Shown: positions 1 through 17,160, counted from the stretch's first letter. The stretch: 64,000 nucleotides of DNA from Notospermus geniculatus (GCA_002633025.1 NMRB01001401.1:45298-109297), one strand, 5' to 3'. A program made the numbers and translations. The notes: generated by a model not told the origin, from the letters alone.

Positions 1-129
1 ATCCGGTGCTACATCAATAATTCGACTTGACATTCTTCTTGACATTCTATGGTCATGATCGCTTCCGAAAAATATTGTCCATTCTCAAGGAACCTTTTAG
101 TGCAATATTTATTTCCTCGCTTTCCGCAG

Positions 130-5161
<5,032 letters not shown>

Positions 5162-5839
5162 CGTTCTTAAATGTAATTAAAAGTACGAAATATGAAACTT
5201 TTTGTGGCGCATTAAAGGAAGCACTTTAAAGGATGCAGTTAAGACGTCATGGTCCACTCGAGATAATTATTTCGGTATACATGTACAGTACTTTACAATT
5301 TACACGATGTTGTGCAAATAGCGCGTGATAGATTATCAGAAAACGACTGAAAATTCATGAAGGAAGTTCTTTTGGACTTGTTTGCAAGTGTAGCTACATG
5401 TACATGTATCATGTGCAGTAAAACCCTCGAGAATGCCGCTGTTATGTATTCCGGAAAACACTTCGATGGCTTTTCTGGGAAGCACAGAAATCATCGACCA
5501 GCAAATACATTGGACCTGTTCCTACGTACTAGATATGCAACTCAAGCTTTAGAAACCTTTTCATGCATGACAACCTGTATAATATCAGTGTTTGGTATAA
5601 TACTGCACACGAATATGTTGAAGAGTTCATCGACCTAGTTCGCCGAGGTGTAGGTGGCGCCCAAGATAACTGGCTGATAAATCCGTCATTCCTACAGTGC
5701 TGCCACCTGTAAAGTTACGATGTTATACGTGGGACGTCACAGTAATCAGTGAAAACGTATTATATTTTGTGTAAATCAGTGTAAATACATAAACCACATT
5801 AAAATGGTCACATCTGCTACAAAAATGATCTAATTTCAG

Positions 5840-5911
5840 GATAAGAATGATTCCAGAACGCAACAGAATAGATTCATGGGGTCAGACTCCTTTTTACTCA
5901 GAAACGTATGA
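5840..5911 (+). CDS. Gyc-88E: Possible alternative last exon of the guanylate cyclase
   Basis: The terminal exon of the cyclase contains a usable donor (GAG followed by gtgaat) after base 5116, in phase 0. At 5838-5839 a strong acceptor (tgatctaatttcag) is followed by 23 in-frame codons and a TGA, ending in SDSFLLRNV. Joining them replaces the last 14 residues of the long exon. This is inferred from splice signals and phase only; there is no protein homology to confirm it. Confidence 0.35.
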   Translation, partial: DKNDSRTQQNRFMGSDSFLLRNV

Positions 5912-6285
5912 CCTTGAAACGTATGACCTTGGAGGGAGAAAACCTGACTATTCCTCCAAGGTATGACCGTAACCCATTTTCCATTGACATAATCCGCCAC
6001 TTTTTAAACCAAAATCTGCATGTATGAATATGTATATGTTTACTACAAACGAATGTATCAACGCACAACCTGTTACGTAGGAGGTGACGTCATCACCGGG
6101 ACTATTTTTCAATAGATTAGATCATAGGAAACGATCCTTGGGTCGAGGTATGTTTTGTTGTCGGTGTTCGAGTTTGGTATTGTACGATGTTTTTCTATTG
6201 AATGAGTGTCAAATTCTATTGCACAACCTACGAGTGTCATTTTGGTCACTACACAGTAAAAATTTGGTGTCGCCTTTAACATACA

Positions 6286-6598
6286 GGGCCGTATGCACCA
6301 AACGAAGACTATCTTGAACTCATGCTGAGCCACAACTTTTCAATTGTTCAGGTTCGCCAGGGCATGATGTGACAATGGAAAAGTTGTGGCTCAAACTGAG
6401 TTCAAGATAATAGGGAGTTTAAGAAATCAAACGATAAACGTTAACTTTACGACAACGTTATTTTTCGTACTACGAATTCACCAGATTATACACGTATTGT
6501 ATATTGCATTTTCGGTACAAAAAATAACGTTGTCGTAAAGTTTACGTTTATCGTTTGATTTCTTAAACTCCCTAATCTTCGTTTGGTGCATACGGCCC
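6286..6598. mobile_element. Inverted-repeat element (GGGCCGTATGCACC ends) interrupted by another
   Basis: The outer ends gggccgtatgcacc and ggtgcatacggccc are perfect inverted repeats. Inside them, the segment around 6308-6343 pairs with 6379-6410, giving a long hairpin. The right arm is interrupted at 6411 by a separate element. Non-autonomous and without coding capacity. Confidence 0.7.
6413..6572. mobile_element. TA-flanked MITE, copy 1 (GGGAGTTTAAG ends)
   Basis: This 160-base element has near-perfect terminal inverted repeats of roughly 55 bases (gggagtttaagaaatcaaac and its complement) and is flanked by TA on both sides, as for Tc1/mariner-type MITEs. It sits inside the right arm of the older element at 6286-6598. 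A second copy is at 7467-7614. Confidence 0.8.
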
Positions 6599-6740
6599 AT
6601 AGTGAACACCGAAAATCAGGGTCCAGTGCAAAACACCGATTTTCAGTGTATATACCTCGTAATGAACACTGAAAATCGGGGGCCTATTGCATTTCTTCGT
6701 TCCTGGGCAACCGTATACGGGGGAATGAAAATGAAATAGA

Positions 6741-6864
6741 GAGTTTTCGCAAAAGCCCCGAAACGCCAACGTGAACGCCAATCCCATTGTTCGATGCCAT
6801 GAAGAGAGCACAGAACAAAAGGATAGACGTTCGCGTTGGCGTTTCGGGGGATTTGCGAAAACTC
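6741..6864. mobile_element. GAGTTTTCGC-family inverted-repeat element, copy 1
   Basis: The ends gagttttcgcaaa and tttgcgaaaactc are inverted repeats, followed inwards by a gccccgaaacgcc / ggcgtttcggggg pair. The core, around caccgaacaaaaggatag, is shared with other copies at 12685-12790, 13339-13464, 13508-13578 and 17161-17275. Confidence 0.75.
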
Positions 6865-7466
6865 TCCATTTCATCTCGTATACTTGTGAATAATCACTTC
6901 GATCATTAGCCCCTATAAAAGTCCATATCATTAACTCATATATAGGTCCTTAATGTTTCTATGCACTCTATTCTTTGATATATACTTATTTAGATTTTTT
7001 CCCCTTCCAGCCTCCGTCGTGAACGTCTCGTGGTCGTTTCGTCCGTTACCTGTAGCTGGTGTATAGACTGAGATACATGGTGACACTATTGGTAGACGCA
7101 CTTGACAGTCTGCTTGGCTTGGAGCAGAGCACTTGGCCCCACACATACAGCAACAGTTTATGTCTTTCGCTTCGGACTCTCGATACATCCATGGGATTTC
7201 AGTGTCAGTGTAGTGCTGTCTTGACTCTTGAACTCTCCTGGCTACTGTCTTAACCTATTACCGTGACTTTTCATTCGCTCCACACATATACATGTACATG
7301 TATGTACACAACGGCAAGTTTGAACATCGTAAGTAAGTAACAGTACATACACAAACGTGCGTTTGAGTACGATACTACATTATCAAAGTTATGAAATTTT
7401 GCAGTACACAAATACAGTACATTTACATCTTTACCATGCATGAATGTGGTTGGATTTCCTATAATA

Positions 7467-7614
7467 GGGAGGTTTAGAAATCAAACGATAAACGTAAACG
7501 TTAACGGCAACGTTATTTTTGTACGATAATGCAATATAAAATCTGGTTAATGTGTAGTATGAAAAATAACGTTGTCGTAAAGTTTACGTTTATTGTTTGA
7601 TTTCTAAACCTCCC
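7467..7614. mobile_element. TA-flanked MITE, copy 2
   Basis: It has the same terminal repeats as the element at 6413-6572 (gggaggtttagaaatcaaac and its complement) and is again flanked by TA. The interior differs slightly. Non-coding. Confidence 0.8.
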
Positions 7615-9455
7615 TATTTACACTTGAACTTCCATACGTACACAAATCCTTCAAAAGACTATCCCTACATCATCACATGGATGAACTTTCCTACCACACC
7701 CACTCCTTCAAGTATCCAAACTCTTTCATCAGAAACGGTGCATCACTTCCGAGACGGACCACATTCTATAGAAACGTCAAGCGAATTTTGAACACACAAG
7801 TGATTTGGGCTCTGTCACGTCATGACTGTGCATGGCTCTTTTCTATTCGGACATTGCTTCCATTTTAACAGAAGCGACTTTCCTGTAGGTCTCCCCACAT
7901 CATCAGACTGGCATGAACTATCCTTATGTACATTACACCCCATGGATGCCATGAAAACAGACGTCACCATGACTTCTATCCCAACACCGACACCACACCA
8001 AACATGTCAAACAAATTGGCAAGTGTGTTCCGTCAGTGATGTTTGGTCTGATAACAATGTTTGTGATACGTTGTTGTGGCTTTTACCAAAAGATTGACCA
8101 GTGGTTACGAAAGAGCTGAGTGTCCACTGGACATCGTTACAATGCGAATTCGATCGGTGATGTTCGGAGGCCGTAAGACCGCAGTAAATATTTATGTAAA
8201 TTCTACTGAATAATATTCCTTCAAGAAATGAGAGTTCCCTTAACATCTCTAAGTATTACACGGTGCTATGACTGAAACAGCCATGAGAAATGACAACTAG
8301 GCCCTAACATATGGCTTTTGATATTGTGATATTAATAACTAGTCACGCTTTCGTTGTGTCCTGCATGAACCCCGTAGCATGTTAAGTAGCCGTCACGATT
8401 GATGTGCAATATCATTACAGTACGGATTGAAAGTAACGTCCGTTCTGACCGTTATGTGATAAAAGCGGTAATAAACGTACATGTACCGCCATCTATGTAA
8501 ATTACATGTACAAGTGGATACGTACACGGACGTAAGAAAAAAGCACTTTGCAAATTGGGCCCCATTTTATGAACAAAACAGTCTTCACTCTGAAAATTCA
8601 TCAGCGAAATCACGAAATGTGAGTTTCTATTCGTCGGATGTTACATTTGATCTGGACTGTATGTAGAGTGTGGTCTTGTGATGCTTCGTGTTATCGCCCG
8701 CAAAACCGGGTGTTCGTTAGCTTCAAAACCTCGTGCACGTGGTAATTACCAAATGCCTCTTTATCTGTTTCCGCCCATAATATCGACTCCTGTGATTCGC
8801 ATGGACGAGATTTGAATTTGATGACGAAGTGGCAACTCCTTTAATTTAAAAAAAAATATTCAAAGACAGAATGTGCGTCATTATTATTGATGTACCCTGT
8901 GCCCTGTACCATTCATTGTACCTTTGATTCAAAGTACCATATACCAGGCCTACAGCACTTCCGGCATATTTTTTCAACAGCTGCTTGAACAAACCTGAGA
9001 GGCATCTGGTCTTGGGATGCAGAACTAGCAGAATATAGTTCGGTTTTAGCAAGAGTCCGAAGAATGCTCCCAGTCGAACGCCTCACGATTCCCTTACATG
9101 TTGCAAATAGCTCTCAGAACAAGTTCCAGAACCGAGGCAGTTTACTTGTCAGGGTAGAAGCAATGGGAGTAGAGTTGAGAGAACTCGCTGAGCTGGTACT
9201 CATCCGAGAGGTGGAATTGATTCTGCTGAAGGAAACATCTCGTTGATCTAGAGATGACTGTCCATCACTGTATTTGGCATACAATGTGTGCTGACGTATG
9301 TACATATACTTTCATTTACCTGAAGAACTCTGTTTTTCAAAACGTGTATTTATTTGTAAGTACATGTACTATATAATTGTTAGCCCAAAATCCTGTTCAA
9401 AGCTTGTATATATTTGGCACAAGAACTTGTCATGATATTTATATTAGTATCATTA

Positions 9456-9461
9456 AATAAA
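9456..9461 (+). promoter_or_regulatory. Possible poly(A) signal AATAAA
   Basis: AATAAA lies in AT-rich sequence ending in a context typical of 3' UTR ends. It could end a very long guanylate cyclase 3' UTR or belong to an unrecognised transcript. Assignment is uncertain. Confidence 0.25.
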
Positions 9462-11329
9462 CTTGAAAAAGTATACATTTGTTGATTTTATTTTTTCGTT
9501 GTCTCATATCCCGGGTCTCATATTCGTTCAAAATGGTGTTCCACACAGCAGGTTATAAATTACCATGGATTTAAGTGGGTAGCGGTAGGCATGTCGTCAT
9601 TGCCTCTCAGGTCGATTTACACTGACCAGCTGACCGTTACGATTTTCGGTCAATAGTTTGGAAGATTATCATTCAGGATCGCTGAAAGGGTGAACGGACC
9701 AAACTGATGAGAGGGCGAAAGGACTTGAGGGCAAAATGACCGCAGATTAACCTGGCATGACAAAAAATCAGCCTATATATGTACCAGTAGGCCTTGGTAT
9801 GACCATTTTTAGTCTTTGTATCAAAGACAATCGAAGAGAAATGATGTCATTATTAAACGTCGATCAAACTCTTTCTAAGTAGGCCTACATGTACGCGTCA
9901 TGAACACTAGTATTCAGGTCCAACGTATCAGACACTCTAGAAACAACTGTGCTAATTGGTCATTCGCTAGGTCACGTGCCACTGCATAGGATCCATGACG
10001 TCACCGCGGGGAGTCAGTGTTCCAGTTTTCTGCTGATATCATGAGGCCTCAGTTGACTTTCAGTCTATTGTGTCAGGAGTACTAAACAATCCATCCTGAC
10101 ATTTAGTGTGACAGGTTCCCATTCTAATTAAATTAAAAACCAGCGCTGGCGCAGGATAGTTAGATCGGGATACATCCAAGGTCACGCAACATTCCGGAAT
10201 GAGTTGCTTCACGTGTTCCAAATACACTCTCGTCTTTTTCAATTTCATATTCTGGGTACGTATAAATAATTCATCGAAACGAGGTCATAGGCCTGAAGAG
10301 ACTGAAAAGACGGCATGTCTACCTCGTTTTTTAGGAAAATCATTTAGTTATTAACTAGGCCTACTGGTGGTCCATTATTGAGCAACGTGCAGTTGGTAAC
10401 GATATGTAACCTTTATGAAGCAGTCATCCTCAATGCCCGGCCTCAATGGCAGCTTGGAGGGTGATTCCCATTCTCCTATCGTTATTATCATCATTAAATG
10501 ATTTTTATTGTCATTTTGCATGTACTTGTACATGTACATGGTCTGGCCACTCCTCATCTAACAACATTTCCAACAACAGAGGTTGAATATCGTTGCTGCT
10601 GTCACCCGTTTTTCTTCTTTTTGTAAAAATTAACGTTTTCGGCGGAACAAAACATACGTTTATACAGTTTATATCTCGTCCATATATCAAATCGATTGCG
10701 TCGAATTTTTATTTCGACTTTTCCAGTTATGATCGTGCATACCAAGACATAGGCCTACCTTCCTGGCTAAATATAAGAAATTCTTGATGTAGATAACTTA
10801 ACCAAACACATGCAATAAATATTATCAACTGAATCATTGACACAAAATGTCCAGCATGACCCATTTTATCAATCAATTTTGGAGTAGTTTACGCCTAATA
10901 AGTCTCATTGCAGGAAAGGCCCTCTCTCTTAAGAGAATGGCACACATTTATGTACATGTACTACTTAGCGTTGGCCTATAACAATACTCGCCTACGAATT
11001 CCGCCCGCTAATTAGGGATATGCAAGATTAGTGTTACTTCTGGGTCGCCAGAACGACATCAGGAAATATTGCACTCAGATGCAATTTCCTCTGCATATAC
11101 TCTGATCACTTCAGTTTGTTCATGAGGCACTTATTTACTTGAACTTCCTTATTGTCTAATGAAATGTTGGACATGTTCGCATACAGTAGTACGTCTAGGC
11201 TTGGAGGAATTATACTATAATTCCTCCAAGGTGTAGGTACATTTATCAACTCCTTGACGCCCAAAGGATTGTAGGCCACTGTACCAGAGGAGACTAGTCC
11301 TTGGAATGGAAGAAATGCCATGCATTTGC

Positions 11330-11426
11330 CATCCTCCCACAGCAGGGCTTTGGTCTCGCTCCTCTTCATGCACTCGAGAGAGTGGATGAAGAGGAGCGAG
11401 GTAAAAACCCCTGCTGTGGGAGGATG
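11330..11426. repeat. Long imperfect hairpin
   Basis: Arms catcctcccacagcaggg...cctcttcatgcactc and gagtggatgaagagg...ctgctgtgggaggatg are inverted copies around a short centre. A smaller palindrome (ggaggaattatactataatt and on) lies just upstream, near 11199-11228. It resembles the short foldback repeats elsewhere in the window. Confidence 0.7.
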
Positions 11427-11659
11427 TGCATTGCCAATAGTTATTAGCGACAAAATCCTTCACAAAGGCGCAATCCACTAGAACAATCGTCCCGGACTTT
11501 GATTCCAGGAGGACTTTCTCGAGTCCGCGTTCCCACCACTTTACGCACCGACTTTCCGACACATCTCAGTGTCGCATCCACCCCGCTGTCATGCAATTTC
11601 ACATCTTGTTACGTCAACCCTAAGAGCCAACTGTAACCGTTAACACCATCCATTTTCAG

Positions 11660-14271
11660 CTATCGGGTGGTATACTACTAGCCTTTGGAATATGGCTGAA
11701 GGTAGACCCAAGCATCTTCGAAAAGCTCTCCTTCGTCAAAATCACCGAATCTGACCAGTATTATCTCCAGACGGCCGCCATTCTTATGATAGCAATCGGT
11801 TCTATTGTTACTGTAGTTGGTTTCTTCGGATGCTGCGGAGCGATACGAGAGAGTAAATGTATGCTAGGACTGGTACGTATCTCCCTTGGTCTTCTTCGTG
11901 AAAACTTCAAACTTTGCTGGCATTTTTCTTCTTATACAGTACACAAACTGGCAAAGGACCAGGGGCGGATCCAAGATTTCGGAAAAGAGGGGCGCACTGT
12001 GCTAGAAACATTGACATGTATCTGCGGTGAATTTCAATGATTTTCTCCAAATTTCAGAATTTTTTCGCAATTTTCATCGCCGGATAACATTCCTATTACA
12101 CCGACTTTACATTTCAGTATATTGCATTCCTCGTGCTCATCACGCTGCTAGAGGTGGCGGTCGGTGTTTGCGGTATTCTTATGATATTTATCTACAAAAC
12201 CGATGTCGCGAAACAACTCCAAAATGGAATGCGAAATGCACTTCAGGAAAAATACGGCAAGGATGATCTCGTGACCAGAACCTGGGATCAAATTCAGCAA
12301 GATGTAAGCAAGTTATTCAGCCGGAGAAAAATATGGGCGGTCGTTTTGTCGCTGGTCAGGGCGTAGAAAGCCGGTAGGGGGCAGCACTCCAGGCCTAGTC
12401 TGCGGTGGCTGCCGAGAAGATTGGTGGTGATTAGAGCCGACCGCACAGAAAATCACCGATAGGCACCGAAAGCACTTTCGGACTTTCTTTGCAGTCGGCC
12501 CTGATCGCTTGCGATATCGCCCTCACCTCGCCTTGTGTCGGTGCGGCCAGCTAAGGAAACCAATATGGGGAATTGCCCATTTAGAGCCAACTCGTCCGAG
12601 AAAACTCTGGCGCACCTGATCCATGCTGTCGCACTCAATCTTGTTCAGGTCCGAATTAAAAGTTCGCGGTGTCCATATAAATAGGGAGTTTTCGCAAAGC
12701 CCCCGAAGCGAACGTCTATCCTTTTGTTCGGTGCTCTCTTCGTGGCATCGAACAATGGGTTTGGCGTTCGCGTTGACGTTTCGGGGGCTCCAGTTAGAAG
12801 CCTTCACCATGTTCACCTTCTTAACGTTATTTCAGTTCAACTGTTGTGGAGCGATGAGTCCAAAGGATTACATCGGAAGTTATTGGGAAAACATGACTGA
12901 CCACGGGGTAAGTTAATGTTCAACCCATGACTGCTGCTAACGGCAAGTTAGCGAGTTCGACACAAAATTGCTCAGGTCAGGTGGCACGGTTTTCATTTTT
13001 CACAAAATCGGCGATTGCGCCGCAAAACCTGAACATCATTTATCGGTCTTTTCCGTCCTCCGCGGTGGGGCGATAAAAACGTCTTTTTCACAATATATTT
13101 TGATTTTTTCAGAATCCTGGACGCGTAGTTCCCTACACCTGCTGCGTCCACGACAAGAAAGTCGACGAAGTGAACAAGAGGTTCTTCGCCAAGAACTACA
13201 CATTTTGTCAAAAAGAAGCTGCCAGATTTTTTAACTCGACAACAGCAGGCGGGAAATATGAATATATCAACAGCAAAGTAAGTGGTATACTCGTCGCTAG
13301 AGGTCACTCCTTGAGCTAAACCGTGAAACATAGGGACGGAGTTTTCGCAAAGTCCCCAAAACGCCATGCGAACGCCAATCCCATTGTTCGATGCCACGAA
13401 GAGAGCACCGAACAAAAGGATAGACGTTCGCGTTGGCGTTTCGGGGGGTTTTGCGAAAACTCTCTAATGTAACGACGCCAATGTGGACGACTACAGTGTA
13501 CTTTCATTCGGTGCTCTCTGTACCATCGAACGAGGGATTGGCGTTCGCGTTAAAGTTTCGGGGATATTGCGAAACCTCGACTAGATGGAGAAGATGAACT
13601 AGATATACAAATGACCGTCTATAAAAATCCAGCAAAAACATTGATCGCCATCATGCGCTTTTTGCCGGGGGGGGGGGGGGGGACGTCTGCCTAATCGACG
13701 TTCTTCCATTATGATAATTTTTCAATTTTTTTCGTGTTTTTTGCTTATATATCTGATTTTGTACTTTCAGGGATGTTATGGTTCGTTCGAATCGTTCCTG
13801 AAGAGCAGCAGCATAATCATAGCCGCAGTTGGATTGGGCATTGCTTTCTTAGAGGTAATTGGCATAATGAATTAGTGCAACTCTCTGATTTGTGAAGTGT
13901 GTTTAAAAACGCCGCATCGAATGCCTGACCTGCAGTCAGTAGGCCACATTTTGTTTTTCTTTCGGCTGCCGAAAATGGACGATTGCCGAAATCAGTATGC
14001 AGTCCTAGCGGTGAATTTTTGAACTGATCTTCTCAATCAGAAAAAATATCCCTATTTCAATACATTTGTATTCTACAATAAGTAACCAGAAACGAAACCC
14101 TCTTGTCTATAATATGCTATTATAATAGCATATTCTATAATATGCTATTATATTTCGCACTGAAAAGCAAATTCCTTTCATTTTCTGTTCCAGGTAGTTG
14201 GGCTGATATTGGCATGTTGCGTCTGCTGCCAAATCAACAAGGACACCTATTCCTACAACACGTACCGTTAA
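11660..14271 (+). CDS. Tetraspanin (first coding exon not found)
   Basis: Tetraspanins are four-pass plasma-membrane organisers. Exons: 11660-11872, 12118-12303, 12836-12907, 13113-13277, 13771-13854 and 14194-14271, all GT-AG and all phase 0, giving 265 residues. The fragment begins inside membrane segment 1 (LSGGILLAFGIWL). Segment 2 (AAILMIAIGSIVTVVGFFGC) ends in the usual small-loop Cys region, and segment 3 (YIAFLVLITLLEVAVGVC) follows. The large extracellular loop carries the diagnostic CCG (FNCCGAM), a second CC (PYTCCVHD) and two more Cys (YTFCQ, GCYG), so six in all. Segment 4 leads to a Cys-rich end (ACCVCCQI) likely to be palmitoylated, and a short tail NTYR. Several N-X-S/T sites lie in the large loop (NMT, NYT, NST). 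The initiating exon, normally about 20 codons, was not recognised upstream. Inverted-repeat elements sit in two of its introns. Confidence 0.92.
12685..12790. mobile_element. GAGTTTTCGC-family element, right end truncated, in tetraspanin intron
   Basis: It starts with gagttttcgcaaagccccc and contains the family core (ggtgctctcttcgtggcatc), but stops after the gtttcgggggct step without the terminal ttgcgaaaactc. It ends about 45 bases before the acceptor of the CCG exon (12836). Confidence 0.65.
13339..13464. mobile_element. GAGTTTTCGC-family element, full copy in tetraspanin intron
   Basis: Complete terminal inverted repeats (gagttttcgcaaagtcccc and ggggttttgcgaaaactc) enclose the family core. 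A further partial copy (13508-13578, ending in a gcgaaacctc variant) follows after about 40 bases. Confidence 0.7.
13508..13578. mobile_element. GAGTTTTCGC-family element, partial copy
   Basis: Only the right part of the family is present: the core (ggtgctctctgtaccatcg), then ggcgttcgcg, and a degraded end (ttgcgaaacctcg). It lies immediately downstream of the full copy at 13339-13464. Confidence 0.55.
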
Positions 14272-14653
14272 AGCCGACGTGATGCAGATCCTGTCCGAAC
14301 TTCCTGTTTAGTGCTGACATCTACCGTGAATTCGCGGTATAAAGTTCGAGTCCACAATACGCTGATTTAACCCCTAAGGATCCATGGCAACTTCTGCCAG
14401 TGCCACCTACATGAACACTGGAGATTTGAAAGTATCTATCAAACCATACACAAGGACATTTCTTAATCTAACAAATGGCTATACCTCATTTCGTTTGTTC
14501 GCCAAAGAGTGGTGCGTGTCAAATTCAATTTTGCCAAAGCAGGGTCTCAGTCCAAACGGCGAAGCCATATTTTGAAATGTAGAAGCGATTATATAAATGA
14601 CGCAGAAGTGTTTTGTATATCATAATTATTGTACATAAAATGTTTTATATGAT

Positions 14654-14659
14654 AATAAA
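14654..14659 (+). promoter_or_regulatory. Poly(A) signal for the tetraspanin gene
   Basis: AATAAA lies 383 bases after the tetraspanin stop, in AT-rich sequence without any other gene nearby. This gives a 3' UTR of about 400 bases. Confidence 0.55.
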
Positions 14660-15924
14660 TATTTTAGACGTGTCGGTCTCCGATTAAACTCTCAGTTTTT
14701 CACCAGCTAGAGGTACAGCGTTCCATGTTTTCGCGGTTGTTCCTCTTGTAAACCGTCGTCGTTGGAGTCCAACTTCCACTCATTACTTGGAGCTCGAAGC
14801 TGGCAGATTTCTAGCTGAGCACCCACTGGACTCTGGAGCAGAAACCAGAGTGATTTCCACAATTTTGGTTAGCAAATCTAAGGCTTAAATCCACAGACGC
14901 TGTCCTCTCGGCTTTTGAGGGACCTTGGAGGAATTACACTGACAGTGTCAGTTAGGGGCCTCCAAGGAGGGACCAAATGTGACATTGTCTGGGCCAGGAA
15001 TCCTAGTCTCAAGCCAAGCAGTCCCGCATTCGCTTCAAGCATTTTCATATTTCTTTGTTATCAATAACCTGATAACTCAACGTGGTTCAATATTTCTGGA
15101 TCGATGGACCTAATGTGCCCGCCGCTGATGACTTTCAAGTTTTTCGCGGGAAAGATAGCACGTGTCAGTGTTTACCTTATTATGCATTGGTAATGGACGT
15201 CATCATCACGCACTATCTCGTGTTTAGTGAGAAAGCACGAGGCTTCACAATCAAGTTGTATTTATCCGCAAAAAGTAGTTTCCAAAATGAAAAGGCGAAA
15301 AAAGCCGACATTCTCCCGTCTGAAATATACACGTATTATTATTTCCTGATAACATTATACAAAATATAAAATTTCATCACATCAGTTACTTCAAATAGAT
15401 ATTTTATGTTGGATCTATTTTACCTTACCGCGCACTCCAGGTGTGTTAACCGGTGTAACCGCCATAGTGTACTTCCTTGCAAAATGATTGTGAAAAGCGA
15501 TCATTTACCCCTTATATTTGGCTAAATAGCGTCATTTTAAAAACGTAAATTCACAGGAAAATTAATTATTATGAGAAGTTCTGATGTATACACAAACATA
15601 GAGTGAGAGATAAGCCCCAAACTATCATTGGAAGGTATGTTTTGTCCCCACACCCTAAAATCTTGATTGGTGAGCCGACGGACGTGACGGGCACACAAAA
15701 ATGTACACTGCTGTGTACATGCAAGCAGTAGGCCGGGTTTGGCTTCCATTTCATGATTTATCATGTTTATAAGATGATTTCAATAGGCCCTAATGTGTGG
15801 TGCCCCGGTTGGTTATTTAACCGCTGTGTGGTGTGTAGAGCCAGGCCTACCGGTAGACCAGCCGGTTAATAGCCTCCTCGTAGTCGTACCGGTAGCTTTA
15901 GCTACTAACTAGGGCCTACATGGC

Positions 15925-16403
15925 GGTCCTACTAAACAGCGTCAGCAACATATTTTAGCGTCAACAAGCGTCAGCAACATTAAAGTTGGCGTCAGCAAGG
16001 TTTTATAACATCCTCAGGGCGCCCTATGTCTCAGAATATTGTTGCAATGGTGTAAACCTGCACTGCTTTGAAGAAAATTAATGAAATTGAGGATTATTTT
16101 GGGTTTTTCGGGTCAAATTTAATTGCCGACGAAACCTTACTTCAGACTAGTTCTAGTTCCCTCAGTTGCCGCTGCAGTCCCGAATGGCGCCACTGTTTCG
16201 CTCAGAAATATTTTGAAGAAATGGTTTAAATTTCTTTTCTGAATCATTATTTTACTGCTGGATGATCGCTTAAACTTAAGTCTAGGCCTATTTCAGTGTC
16301 CAAAAAGCCTTCCTGAACATATAAAACCTTGCTGACGCCAACTTTTAAGTTGCTGACGCTTGCTGACGCTAAAATTTGTTGCTGACGCTATTTAGTAGGA
16401 CCC
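15925..16403. mobile_element. Foldback element of about 480 bases (GGTCCTACTAAA ends)
   Basis: The left end (ggtcctactaaacagcgtca) and right end (tgacgctatttagtaggacc) are inverted copies. The inner segments gcgtcagcaacattaaagtt and ccaacttttaagttgctgac continue the pairing for about 95 bases per arm. The right end abuts the N run, so its target duplication cannot be read. Confidence 0.7.
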
Positions 16404-16874
16404 NNNNNNNNNNNNNNNNNNNNNNNNNNNNNNNNNNNNNNNNNNNNNNNNNNNNNNNNNNNNNNNNNNNNNNNNNNNNNNNNNNNNNNNNNNNNNNNNN
16501 NNNNNNNNNNNNNNNNNNNNNNNNNNNNNNNNNNNNNNNNNNNNNNNNNNNNNNNNNNNNNNNNNNNNNNNNNNNNNNNNNNNNNNNNNNNNNNNNNNNN
16601 NNNNNNNNNNNNNNNNNNNNNNNNNNNNNNNNNNNNNNNNNNNNNNNNNNNNNNNNNNNNNNNNNNNNNNNNNNNNNNNNNNNNNNNNNNNNNNNNNNNN
16701 NNNNNNNNNNNNNNNNNNNNNNNNNNNNNNNNNNNNNNNNNNNNNNNNNNNNNNNNNNNNNNNNNNNNNNNNNNNNNNNNNNNNNNNNNNNNNNNNNNNN
16801 NNNNNNNNNNNNNNNNNNNNNNNNNNNNNNNNNNNNNNNNNNNNNNNNNNNNNNNNNNNNNNNNNNNNNNNNNN
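16404..16874. other. Assembly gap (471 N)
   Basis: An unbroken run of N immediately after the right arm of the foldback element at 15925-16403. No content can be inferred. Confidence 0.99.
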
Positions 16875-17160
16875 ATGGTGCATCTTGAATTTTTAAATTT
16901 CCACTTCGTATCTACGAAGTAGAAACGAAAGATAAATTTCAAAGTTTAACATACACCGATAGACCGATAGACATACACTGGTGTAACGTCATACGCTAAA
17001 GACGCTCTTGCAGCAGGCGATGGTACCAACCATTTCCTGAAATACATTACGTCATGGAAATGAAGTCCAATTTCGTATATCGTACTTCGTGTTTCGTCAG
17101 GTTTGCTAAACCTCACTATTAGGATTGCGAAGGTTCACGGACATAAGAATTGTATAATTG

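Larger units (their letters stand above)
5912..11659. other. Intergenic or long-intron region, no supported gene
   Basis: It contains the 3' flank of the guanylate cyclase, several inverted-repeat elements (6286-6598, 6741-6864, 7467-7614), a hairpin at 11330-11426, a poly(A) signal at 9456-9461, and short open frames without recognisable homology. The missing first exon of the tetraspanin could lie here, but I could not identify it. Confidence 0.6.

Noticed and set aside
11106-11562. Two overlapping minus-strand frames of 115 codons
   Set aside because: Both cross the hairpin at 11330-11426, so part of each protein is read from an inverted repeat; no family resemblance.
5912-11659. Search for the tetraspanin first coding exon
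   Set aside because: No ATG-led segment encoding a short cytosolic start plus half a membrane helix with a phase 0 donor could be recognised; it may be outside this span or too diverged to see.
16376-16942. Open reading frames covering the N run on both strands
   Set aside because: They consist almost wholly of unknown residues from the 471-base gap; there is no real coding evidence.
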